DNA from: JAJRXR01 sp041987545
Lineage (GTDB): Bacteria; Planctomycetota; Phycisphaerae; Phycisphaerales; UBA1924
Length of the DNA stretch: 64,000 nucleotides
Direction: 5' to 3'
Assembly: GCA_041987545.1 (NCBI GenBank)
Contig: JBHIWH010000001.1
Location: 496,001-560,000, forward strand
Shown here: positions 49,570 to 56,878 of the stretch, one piece after another
Numbering within the stretch: the first letter of the stretch is position 1
Layout: the number at the start of each line of letters is the position of its first letter
Position numbers and translations under genes: made by a program
Notes under the pieces: model-generated
The model's input: the letters and a program-made list of their open reading frames with translations, nothing else
Database searches by the model: none
Told to the model about the DNA's origin: nothing

Positions 49570-51078
49570 ATGAAGATGAAGAACGGCATGTGCGGCGTGG
49601 CCGCGGCGATGCTGGCGTGTTCGGGCGCCGCGATCGCCGAGCCCACGGCCCCCACGGTTATCAACTGGGACAGCGTCACCGTGTTCCCGCAGACCACCCA
49701 GCGTGGCGGCGAGACCCTCGGCGACGGTGTCGAGCGCGTCTGGGACAACGGCCCGTGCGACTGGGACAACGCGCCCGATTCGGCCGCCGGCGTCCAGTCG
49801 CAGGTGTGGCCCGGCACCCCCTCGCCCTTCGAGGCGCGGGTCGCCGACGACTTCTTCATTCGCGACTGCGAGTGGTGGAGCATCGAGAAGATCACCGTGA
49901 TCATGGCGATCTCGGACAACATCACCGACGTCGAGGACCTCGACGTCGCCCTGGACATCTGGTCGGACTGCGACGGGTGCCCTGATCAGATCCTGTACAC
50001 CTTCCCGATCCAGGTCGATTGCGTCGTCACCGAGGGCGGCGACGGCGACATGGACGGCGACGAGGTCTGCGAGATCCAGGCCCGCATGCTCGGCGCCGGC
50101 ACCGGCGACTTCGAGGACACCAACTTCTGGGAGATCTGCTTCGACCCCGAGGTGTCCCCGGACTACTTCGGCAACACCTGCCCGCTCTTCCTGACGGGCG
50201 ACACCCGCTACTGGGTCTCCCCGCGTGGCGGCTCGAACGGCGTGTACTACTGGGTCACGGCCAACGACTACAAGGTCCAGGGCTCGCAGGGCAAGTTCTA
50301 CAGCCCGCACCTCGGCTTCATCAGCTGGACCGATGTCGATGACATCCCCTCCGGCAAGGTTGACTGCCAGGACTTCTGCTTCACGATCGACGCGAAGGTC
50401 TGCTGCCTGCTCCGCGACCAGGGCGACTACGACCTGGCCGGCATGAGCTCGCTCGACTTCCCGAGCACCTCGCTCTTCTCGAGCCGCTCGGTCGATCAGT
50501 TCCAGGTTCCCCCGGGCGAGGACCAGTACCTCTGCCGCGTCGAGGCGTACATCGCCACGAACTGCTTCGATGACCACGAGTGGTTCATGGAGATCTGGGA
50601 CAACCTGTGCGATTGCCCCGTGGACGGCACCGCCCGCCGCGTGGACATGGACAAGGTCTACCTGACCGGTGACACGTTCGACGGCCTGGACGTCTACTGC
50701 TTCGTCTGGAGCTGCCCCGACGTGCTCCTGAACGCCGGCTGCAACTACTGGTTCGCCGCCGCCGGCGAGGGCCAGGGCGTTGCCGGCGAGCGCGCCGTCT
50801 TCCTGTTCAAGACCCAGGAGACGCCCTGCGACATCTACATCCGCGAAGGCAAGTACAAGAACAAGTTCTTCGGCTACGACGACTTCACCCCGGTCAGCGA
50901 GATCGATGGTGGTCCCGGCGAGCCCCGCGAGTTCGCGTTCCGCATCTGGACGCGTGACGAGGGCGAGGACATGCCCGGCGGCGCGACCATCCCCGCGACC
51001 TCGATGGGCGGCGGCGACGCCACCGTCGGGTCCAAGGGCGCGACCGGCCTCCGTCGCAACACGATCCGTCGTCCGTGA
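49570..51078 (+). CDS. Cys-rich secreted protein of unknown function
   Basis: A 502-residue exported protein. The signal peptide ends CSGAAIAEP (about residue 23). The mature protein has over 20 Cys, many in pairs (CDGCPDQ, KVCCLLRD, CDCPVDG), and many Trp/Asp pairs; two halves look similar, each with a VADDFFI- or VDQFQVPPGEDQYLCRVEAYIA-like strand, so it may be a two-domain beta-sandwich. No family, anchor or dockerin is seen. A strong GAGGAGTAGGA precedes the ATG, and its codons are strongly biased to C at third positions, as for a highly expressed gene. Followed by a good terminator. Confidence 0.78.
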   Translation: MKMKNGMCGVAAAMLACSGAAIAEPTAPTVINWDSVTVFPQTTQRGGETLGDGVERVWDNGPCDWDNAPDSAAGVQSQVWPGTPSPFEARVADDFFIRDCEWWSIEKITVIMAISDNITDVEDLDVALDIWSDCDGCPDQILYTFPIQVDCVVTEGGDGDMDGDEVCEIQARMLGAGTGDFEDTNFWEICFDPEVSPDYFGNTCPLFLTGDTRYWVSPRGGSNGVYYWVTANDYKVQGSQGKFYSPHLGFISWTDVDDIPSGKVDCQDFCFTIDAKVCCLLRDQGDYDLAGMSSLDFPSTSLFSSRSVDQFQVPPGEDQYLCRVEAYIATNCFDDHEWFMEIWDNLCDCPVDGTARRVDMDKVYLTGDTFDGLDVYCFVWSCPDVLLNAGCNYWFAAAGEGQGVAGERAVFLFKTQETPCDIYIREGKYKNKFFGYDDFTPVSEIDGGPGEPREFAFRIWTRDEGEDMPGGATIPATSMGGGDATVGSKGATGLRRNTIRRP

Positions 51079-51133
51079 TCATCTGACCGGCCGCGTGCGG
51101 CCCGCCGCACAAGGCTGATCACTCGATTCGATT

Positions 51134-51168
51134 CGGCCCGTCCCCTCCGGGGGGCGGGCCGTTTTTTT
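51134..51168 (+). terminator. Rho-independent terminator of the Cys-rich protein gene
   Basis: GGCCCG-T-CCCC pairs with GGGG-GG-CGGGCC over a TCC loop, followed by seven T. Confidence 0.85.
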
Positions 51169-51656
51169 GTGCGCCCACAGCGTCCGTCGCCGGTGGCCTG
51201 CGGGCTCGCGGGCTCGGCCGCCAGACCCGGACGCCCCGCGGGCTCCGGCGAGGGCGGGCCCGGTCACTGGGGCGTTTGAGCGACTCCTGGACCGTCGCGG
51301 TGGGGAGAGGCCGGCACGGGGCAACCCGTTGACCGGGACGGGCTTGGGCTCCGAGAACCGGCCCCCTGTGGCCGCGCCGAGCGAAAAAACCCCGTGATCC
51401 GGTGGCTTCCGGGGCATCCGGGTGGTCTGTTTGAACCGGTCGTGCGGGTGAGGCGGGTTGGGTCCCGCCCGGGCGGCCCGGGTCCGGGGGGAGTGCCACG
51501 GTCCCGAGAAGGACATCAGTTTCTCGCCCCGCAACGGGTGGGCATCGGGTCAATCGGCGAACGGTCGCGACGTGTCACGGGGTTGACGCCGCGGCCCGCA
51601 CCGCGCCGATCTTCCGGCCCCTCCGCCCGAACGCGTGGGTGACGGAGGGTGAGAAC
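51169..51656. other. 488-bp stretch without a gene
   Basis: GC-rich, no convincing frame. It holds a weak minus-strand hairpin with six T (51384-51414) and ends with a GGAGGGTGAG ribosome site for the next gene. TTGACG at 51583-51588 could be a -35, but no matching -10 is seen. Confidence 0.5.
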
Positions 51657-52478
51657 ATGCAGTCAAAGACATCGGCGCGGATCGCGGCGGCGTGCGGGAT
51701 TGTGCTCTGCACAGGGGTAGCGTTCGCGGGCGGGGACGACCCGAACCGGATCCTCCTCCCGCCGCCTGACTACGACAACATCGGCCCCCGCGAGGTCTCG
51801 ATGCTCATGTCGGGCTTCGAGCAGGGCGAGGGCTGGAACCTCGGCCTGGCGAGCAACAACACGCCCGCCGGCTGGGCCGTGCTCGGCGCGAACGCGAGCC
51901 CGATCATCTCGAATCTCAACCCGTGGGTGGGCGCGCAGCACCTGCGGATCCAGGACGAGCCGGGCGTTGGCTCGAACAACGACGTCGGCATCCTGTCGCC
52001 CAACATCAAGCTCCCGGGCGAGGACGAGCTCGAGATGCTGACCCTCAAGATGGGCGTGTACATCAGCGAGAAGGGCGGGGCGGACTACGACGTCTTCCTG
52101 CAGTCCGAGAGCGCGCTGGCCGCCCGCGTGAAGTTCGACTTCTCGGGCCGCATTCTGATCGTCGATGACCTGGCGTTCCGCGACACCGGGGTCGAGTGGT
52201 CGGTCGCCGAGTGGAAGGAGCTCCGGATCGAGCTCGACTACACGGGAGCCGGGCAGGCGACCGCGAAGTACTACTACGGCGGGACGCTCATCTACGAGGA
52301 CAACAACAGGTTCGACCTCGTGGACGACCCGACGCAGTTCGGCATCGTCAGCGACAACAACCACAAGGACGACTTCGGCGACTTCGACAACGTGATGCTG
52401 GTCGTGCCGACTCCGGGCGCGCTGGCGACGGCGTTGGTCGGGGGCGTGCTGATCGGCGCCCGGCGCCGGCGCCGCTGA
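51657..52478 (+). CDS. PEP-CTERM-like exported protein
   Basis: A 273-residue protein: signal peptide ending GVAFAGGDD (about residue 23), a beta-rich middle like a concanavalin-type lectin/glucanase sandwich (FEQGEGWNLGLASNN, LRIQDEPGVGSNNDVGIL, YDVFLQSESALAARVKFDF, NVMLVVPTPG), and a C-terminal VPTPGALATALVGG helix followed by ARRRRR. That tail is the planctomycete form of a PEP-CTERM sorting signal. No exosortase gene is in the window. Probably carried to the surface, substrate unknown. Confidence 0.82.
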   Translation: MQSKTSARIAAACGIVLCTGVAFAGGDDPNRILLPPPDYDNIGPREVSMLMSGFEQGEGWNLGLASNNTPAGWAVLGANASPIISNLNPWVGAQHLRIQDEPGVGSNNDVGILSPNIKLPGEDELEMLTLKMGVYISEKGGADYDVFLQSESALAARVKFDFSGRILIVDDLAFRDTGVEWSVAEWKELRIELDYTGAGQATAKYYYGGTLIYEDNNRFDLVDDPTQFGIVSDNNHKDDFGDFDNVMLVVPTPGALATALVGGVLIGARRRRR

Positions 52479-52523
52479 GTCGGAGTGACGGCGGGGGAGC
52501 CCGCCGCGGAAGGTCACCAGATC

Positions 52524-52551
52524 GGGTCCGCCCCACGGGCGGGCCCTTTTT
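52524..52551 (+). terminator. Terminator of the PEP-CTERM-like gene
   Basis: GGGTCCGCCC and GGGCGGGCCC pair over a CAC loop (one G-T pair), followed by five T. Confidence 0.8.
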
Positions 52552-52617
52552 CCTGGGGCGTGCTCGGGGCGCCGTGAACCTCGCGTGAACGGACTACTTG
52601 GCGCTCCGAGAAAGAGA

Positions 52618-52648
52618 GAGGGCCCGGGGACTCACCCCCCGGGCCCTC
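52618..52648 (-). terminator. Hairpin at the 3' end of the sigma/rhodanese/AhpD-like operon
   Basis: A 12-bp stem (GAGGGCCCGGGG with CCCCGGGCCCTC), loop of 7. On the minus strand it is followed by a pyrimidine run with few T in a row, so termination may be partial; also in reach of the plus-strand gene upstream. Confidence 0.6.
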
Positions 52649-52666
52649 GCTTTGTTCGGGCAGTGC

Positions 52667-53035
52667 TCAGGCCGACGCGTCCGCGCCCTGGGCGCGGGCG
52701 ACGCCAAGGGCGTCGAGCGCGTCGATGAGCTTGGGCATGTACACGTACCCGGGCCCGCCCTGCATCATGACGACGACGCCGGCCATCTCCATGATCTGCT
52801 CGCGCGTGGCGCCGGCCTTGGCCGCCTTCTCGGCGTGCGAGTAGATGCACGGCTCGCAGCGCAGGGCCATGCCGATAGCAAGGGCGATCAGCTCCTTCTC
52901 ACGGACGCTGAGCGCGCCCTCGCCCATGAGCTTCTGGAACATCGTGCCAAACGCCCGGACCGTGTCGGGCGCCTCGTCGCGCATGGCGCCGACCCGGTCC
53001 GGCCATGCCTGGTAATGCTGGGCGGCGGTGCTCAT
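52667..53035 (-). CDS. Carboxymuconolactone decarboxylase / AhpD-like protein
   Basis: A 122-residue all-helical protein. LSVREKELIALAIGMALRCEPCIYSHAEKAAKAGAT-type sequence shows the CxxCxxxH redox motif of AhpD-like proteins (Cys near residues 60 and 63). It probably acts as a thiol peroxidase or peroxidase partner. Start overlaps the rhodanese stop (ATGA); last gene of an operon headed by an ECF sigma factor. Confidence 0.9.
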   Translation of the reverse strand: MSTAAQHYQAWPDRVGAMRDEAPDTVRAFGTMFQKLMGEGALSVREKELIALAIGMALRCEPCIYSHAEKAAKAGATREQIMEMAGVVVMMQGGPGYVYMPKLIDALDALGVARAQGADASA

Positions 53036-53634
53036 GCCGTCCTCCTCTCTGTCTGGTGTGGTTGGTTCGATTCCGTGGTGGGCCCGGCGGGGGCGGGGTT
53101 CCCTACGCGGTTCCAGGGCATGCGGGCGAGCAGCATGGCCATGCCGCACCAGCCCGACGCGCCGGCGAAGACGAGGCCCGCGCCGACGAACGCGCTGAGG
53201 GCGAGGAGCCAGGGCGTGACGAGCACGCCGAGGATCACGCCGAGCAGCACGAGCGAGCCGGCGGTGATCTGGACCTGACGCATGACGTCGATCCTGGGGG
53301 CGCCCGCGGCCCGGACGGTCTCCCGCCCGCTCGCTTTCCATGCCTCGATGCCGCCGGCCAGGTGGTAGCACTCGCCCTCGCGAGCCCCCAGTTGCTCGGC
53401 GCCCTTGGCGGACCGGCCCCCGGTGCGGCAGTGGAACACGAGCCGCTTGCCCGGGTGGCGCCCTCGCAGGGCCTCGGCGTCGAGGCCCGACAGGGCGCAG
53501 TGGTGGGCGGCGTCGATCCGCTCGGCGGCGTGCTCGAAGTCCTCCCGGACGTCGATGAGCACGGCCTCGCCCGCGTCCAGCCAGCGCTCCAGTTGCTCGG
53601 GGGAGACGTCGATCAGGATTGGGGTCTCTGGCAT
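53032..53634 (-). CDS. Rhodanese with membrane-anchoring DUF2892 domain (YgaP-like)
   Basis: A 200-residue protein: a rhodanese domain (about 5-100) with VLIDVREDFEHAAERI and the active Cys in LVFHCRTGGRS, then two membrane helices of the DUF2892 type (GSLVLLGVILGVLVTPWLLALSAFVGAGLVFAG) with the typical MRQVQITAG lead. Built like E. coli YgaP, a sulfur carrier at the inner membrane. The ATG at 53634 has GGAG 6 nt upstream; another ATG lies at 53646. Coupled to the AhpD-like gene. Confidence 0.9.
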   Translation of the reverse strand: MPETPILIDVSPEQLERWLDAGEAVLIDVREDFEHAAERIDAAHHCALSGLDAEALRGRHPGKRLVFHCRTGGRSAKGAEQLGAREGECYHLAGGIEAWKASGRETVRAAGAPRIDVMRQVQITAGSLVLLGVILGVLVTPWLLALSAFVGAGLVFAGASGWCGMAMLLARMPWNRVGNPAPAGPTTESNQPHQTERRTA

Positions 53635-53703
53635 GGTCGGCTCCATCGGTGCGGCCGGGTCTGGTCCGGCCCCCTGTCCCTTGAGAGGCGCGCCGCGCGG
53701 GGA

Positions 53704-54528
53704 TCACTCCCGCTCGCGTCGTGGATTCTCGAGATTCTCGCGGAGCCGCTCGCGCAGGCCCGGGGGCAGGTCCCCCGCGGCCAGATCCCGGCAGGCCCGC
53801 TGGGTGACGTCCAGGGAGGAGAACACCGAGCGGCACCGCTGGCAGATGACGCTGGTGTCGAACGGCGCGCCGTTGTCCAGGGCGTGCTGCTTGGCCTCGA
53901 GCAGGTCGAGGCAGGTCCGCTCCGGGTAGGCGGGGGGCGGGGCGGCGCCGGGCGCGCGGGGGTTGGCGGGGTCGATGGCGTGGCGGAGCTTGAGCCGTGC
54001 GCGGTGGACCCGGGACCGTGCGGTGCCCTCCTCGAGGCCCAGGATGGAGGCGACCTCCGGGACGCTGAAGCCCACGATCTCCTTGAGCACGAGCGGGACC
54101 CGGAAGTCCTCGGGCAGCGAGGCGATCGCGGACTCGACGCGTTCGCGGGCCTCGGCCCGGATCTGCCGCTGCAGGGCGTCGTCCTGCTCGTCGGCGATTG
54201 CCGCGATCACCGGCGCGTCGAAGGGGAGCGGCGCGTCCAGCGACGCGACCCGGTCCGGCTCGCCGGCCCGCTTGCGGTGGCGCCGCTGGCAGGCCCTGGC
54301 CGCGATCGTGTACAGCCACGTGCCCGGGTCGGACCGGCCCTGGAAGGCGTGCCATCCGCGGAACGCCTGGAGGAAGACGTCCTGGACGAGGTCCTCGGCC
54401 TCGTCCGCCGAGCCGCAGAATCGGCGGGCGAGCGAGTACAGCCGCGGGCCCTGCTCGGCGACGAGCCGCTCTATGGCGGCGGTCGCCTCGGCGCGCTGCG
54501 CCTCGCTCATGTCTGGCGGAGGTGGCAC
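53704..54528 (-). CDS. ECF sigma factor with C-terminal Cys-containing extension
   Basis: A 274-residue protein. Region 2 (LYSLARRFCGSADEAEDLVQDVFLQAF, WLYTIAARACQRRHRKR) and region 4 (LPEDFRVPLVLKEIVGFSVPEVASILGLEEGTARSRVHRARLKL-type) are clear. About 75 residues follow, with CLDLLEAKQHALDNG, ICQRCRSVFSSLD and ACRDLAAGDLPPGLRERL, which look like a zinc-type anti-sigma module fused in cis. No separate anti-sigma gene is next to it. The GTG at 54528 is preferred to the ATG at 54510 because TACGAT lies 5 nt before it. Heads the rhodanese/AhpD-like operon. Confidence 0.88.
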   Translation of the reverse strand: MPPPPDMSEAQRAEATAAIERLVAEQGPRLYSLARRFCGSADEAEDLVQDVFLQAFRGWHAFQGRSDPGTWLYTIAARACQRRHRKRAGEPDRVASLDAPLPFDAPVIAAIADEQDDALQRQIRAEARERVESAIASLPEDFRVPLVLKEIVGFSVPEVASILGLEEGTARSRVHRARLKLRHAIDPANPRAPGAAPPPAYPERTCLDLLEAKQHALDNGAPFDTSVICQRCRSVFSSLDVTQRACRDLAAGDLPPGLRERLRENLENPRRERE

Positions 54529-54533
54529 ACGGG

Positions 54534-54539
54534 ATCGTA
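54534..54539 (-). promoter_or_regulatory. -10 element of ECF sigma operon (leaderless type)
   Basis: Minus-strand TACGAT (54539-54534), 5 nt before the GTG at 54528. Confidence 0.4.
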
Positions 54540-54566
54540 CGGGGCAGGGGGTGGCGCGCACGAGAA

Positions 54567-54593
54567 AGGCCCGGGGCGAGATGCCCCGGGCCT
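54567..54593 (-). terminator. Terminator of the PEP-CTERM gene at 54626-55348
   Basis: An 11-bp perfect stem (AGGCCCGGGGC with GCCCCGGGCCT), loop of 5, followed on the minus strand by TTCTCG. Confidence 0.65.
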
Positions 54594-54625
54594 GTGCGTG
54601 CGAAGCGTGAGACGCCTGACCGCGA

Positions 54626-55348
54626 TCAGCGGCGGCGGCGCGCGCCGGCGAGGGCGCCGAAGCCGAGCAGCGCGAGCGTGCCGGGGGCGGGGACGATGGT
54701 GTAGGAGAGGAAGTCGCCCGCGACGGAGGTGGTGCCCCAGTCGATGGTGGCGGCGTCGGAGCGGGAGAGGTGATCAACGCCGGGGTCGGCGCCGCCACCG
54801 GTGGAGAAGACGTCGAACTCGAAGGAGTCGCCGATGGAGAGGCCGAGGGCGGCGAACTCGACGACGATCATCTGACCGGCGGCGGAGGTGCCGGAGATGT
54901 TGGAGTCGCCGTTCCAGGTGGCGCCGACGAGGTTCCAGTTGGAGCCGTCAAACCCGCGGATCTCGCCGCCGAACTGGAGCGAGCCGCCATCGTCGGCCCA
55001 GGTGCCGAGGAAGTGGGTGATGCCGCGGCCCCAATCGACGTTGCGGTTCCAGGTGCCGGGATCGGTGGAGTTGTCACCGGCGTTGGCGCCGGTGTCGATG
55101 CCGACGATGTACTTGCCCCAGTTCTGGTCCGAGACGAGGCCGTCGGTCGAGATGTTGATGTACAGGTACTGGCTGTCGTTGGTCACTTCGACGCCGGAGA
55201 TGTCGAGGTGGGTGAAGCCCATGCCGTTGAAGAACTCGTGCAGGTCGCCGCCCGAGGCGGTCCCGCCGACGTTGTCGTTGTACACGTCGGCGGACGCGGC
55301 GGAGCACGCCAGACCCGCGGCGACGGCCGCAATAACTGCTCGCTTCAT
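54626..55348 (-). CDS. PEP-CTERM exported protein
   Basis: A 240-residue protein with signal peptide ending SAASADV (about residue 20), a Gly/Asn/Asp-rich beta-sandwich (YLYINISTDGLVSDQNWGKYIVGIDTG, WNRNVDWGRGITHFLGTW) and a C-terminal sorting signal: VPAPGTLALLGFGALAGA then RRRR. Predicted to be handled by an exosortase/archaeosortase-like enzyme, which is not encoded here. Strong AGGAGAG before the ATG and C-rich third positions suggest high expression. Confidence 0.87.
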   Translation of the reverse strand: MKRAVIAAVAAGLACSAASADVYNDNVGGTASGGDLHEFFNGMGFTHLDISGVEVTNDSQYLYINISTDGLVSDQNWGKYIVGIDTGANAGDNSTDPGTWNRNVDWGRGITHFLGTWADDGGSLQFGGEIRGFDGSNWNLVGATWNGDSNISGTSAAGQMIVVEFAALGLSIGDSFEFDVFSTGGGADPGVDHLSRSDAATIDWGTTSVAGDFLSYTIVPAPGTLALLGFGALAGARRRR

Positions 55349-55522
55349 CTCTCTACTCTCCTACGACTCGATGAACCGCATCTCTCTGCGCGCCTCCCCG
55401 GCGGGGAGGGCGTTTCTCTTCTCGTGTAACAGCTTACAGGGGCGTGCCGGCCCCGCAAACGCCAATTCTGGCGGTGGACGGGCCCGGCGTGGCCCGGGGG
55501 TCGATCTCGGGCCTTGCCCAGA

Positions 55523-56773
55523 TTATCGGGCCGGGAACAGGAACCGCAGGGCCTCGGGCAGGCGGTCCGCCCAGGCCTCCTCGTTATGGACCGCGTCGGG
55601 ATCGACGGCGAGCAGGCGGCGGTCTTCCCCGAGGCCGGCGTCGGCCAGCCTCGCGTCCAGATCACGGTTCCAGTCCTCGTACATCTGGTTGCGGTCGTCG
55701 GCCGCCGGGTCGTAGCCCAGCTCGCTCCCGCCCACGCCGACGAAGACCCGCTGGGGCCAGGCGCCGACGGACTCGACGTACTCCCGCCCGACGGGGGGCA
55801 GGCTCTCGAGCAGGAGGCGCCCGAAGCGGTCGGGGCGCTGGGTGGCGATGTAGAGCGAGATGACGGCGCCGTAGGACGCCCCGCCCACGCCCGTGTCCGA
55901 GGCCTTGGTCGAGACGCGGAAGGCCCGCTCGACGCGGGGCATGACCTCGGCCATGAACCAGTCGGCGAACTCGCCGCCGTGGGGCGTGAAGCCGCGCCCG
56001 ACGTCCCAGGGGACGTACTCCTCGGAGCGGGCGGCGCCGGCGTGGGGGACGCCGACGATGATCAGGTCCTCGATCAGGCCGGCCTCGATCAGACGGGTCG
56101 CGGTCTCGTCGGCGTGCCACTCGTCGGGGATGCCCGCGTGGTCCTCGAATAGGTTCTGGCCGTCGAACATGTAGAGGACGGGGTACTTGCGGTCGGCGTT
56201 GTGGTCGTAGCCGGGCGGGAGCCAGACGAGCAGGTCGCGCATGGAGCCGGCGGCGGAGCCGGCGCCCCCCGCGACCTGGAGGCGGCGGAGCGTGCCGGTG
56301 ACCTCGATATCCCGGTACTGGGTCGCCTGACGCTGCGAGGCGATGTCCGCGGGCGAGCGGAAGCGGGGGATGGTCAGCTCGATAATGGGCGCCTCGCCGG
56401 CCAGGGCGTCGGCGTCCACCTCGGGCAGGGTGCGGTTGTCGATGTCCGCGCCGTCGGCGGTGGTCTCGACGCGGTCCCACGAGCCCACGGTGAACTTGAA
56501 CTGGATGGTGCCGGTGCGGGCGGGGTCGTGCTTGGAGACGTACTGCCAGCGGCCGTCGGAGCGCTGGGTCATCTTGAACTCGGGTTTGGCCGGGTCCCAC
56601 CCGCCCCAGTTGGAGGCGAGGAACATGGGCTCGTCGGTGGTCGCCATCCGGGCGACGTCGTCCACGACGAGCACGAAGCCCTGGGGGAGGTCTTCGGGCT
56701 GGACCATGCGCTGGGCGATGGCGGGGAGTGCGGTCGAGGCGAGGGCGGCGAGGGTGATGAGTGTGCGTGTCAT
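55523..56773 (-). CDS. Exported esterase (enterochelin-esterase/EstD-like) with CBM-like N-domain
   Basis: A 416-residue exported enzyme. Signal peptide ends LPAIAQR (about residue 21). The first 130 residues resemble a starch- or glycogen-binding immunoglobulin-like module (MFLASNWGGWDPAKPEF, TIQFKFTVGSW). The rest is an alpha/beta hydrolase of the esterase D type: LLVWLPPGYDHNADRKYPVLYMFDGQNLF, GVGGASYGAVIS with nucleophile Ser, and a C-terminal His in VHNEEAW. Substrate unknown. The ATG at 56773 has TACACT 9 nt upstream. Confidence 0.85.
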   Translation of the reverse strand: MTRTLITLAALASTALPAIAQRMVQPEDLPQGFVLVVDDVARMATTDEPMFLASNWGGWDPAKPEFKMTQRSDGRWQYVSKHDPARTGTIQFKFTVGSWDRVETTADGADIDNRTLPEVDADALAGEAPIIELTIPRFRSPADIASQRQATQYRDIEVTGTLRRLQVAGGAGSAAGSMRDLLVWLPPGYDHNADRKYPVLYMFDGQNLFEDHAGIPDEWHADETATRLIEAGLIEDLIIVGVPHAGAARSEEYVPWDVGRGFTPHGGEFADWFMAEVMPRVERAFRVSTKASDTGVGGASYGAVISLYIATQRPDRFGRLLLESLPPVGREYVESVGAWPQRVFVGVGGSELGYDPAADDRNQMYEDWNRDLDARLADAGLGEDRRLLAVDPDAVHNEEAWADRLPEALRFLFPAR

Positions 56774-56782
56774 GGCGGGGCG

Positions 56783-56810
56783 AGTGTAGCCGTGGCGGGC
56801 CCTGTGCAAA
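56783..56810 (-). promoter_or_regulatory. Promoter of the exported esterase gene
   Basis: Minus-strand TTTGCA (56810-56805), 16-nt spacer, TACACT (56788-56783), which ends 9 nt before the ATG at 56773; near-leaderless. Confidence 0.5.
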
Positions 56811-56811
56811 G

Positions 56812-56845
56812 AAAAAGCCGCCCGCGTCGAGCAGACGCGGGCGGC
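56812..56845 (-). terminator. Rho-independent terminator of the dockerin protein gene
   Basis: A 12-bp perfect stem (GCCGCCCGCGTC with GACGCGGGCGGC), loop of 5, followed on the minus strand by TTTTTCTTTG. Confidence 0.88.
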
Positions 56846-56878
56846 GTGGGATGCTGAATCAGGGACTACTCGCGGGGC

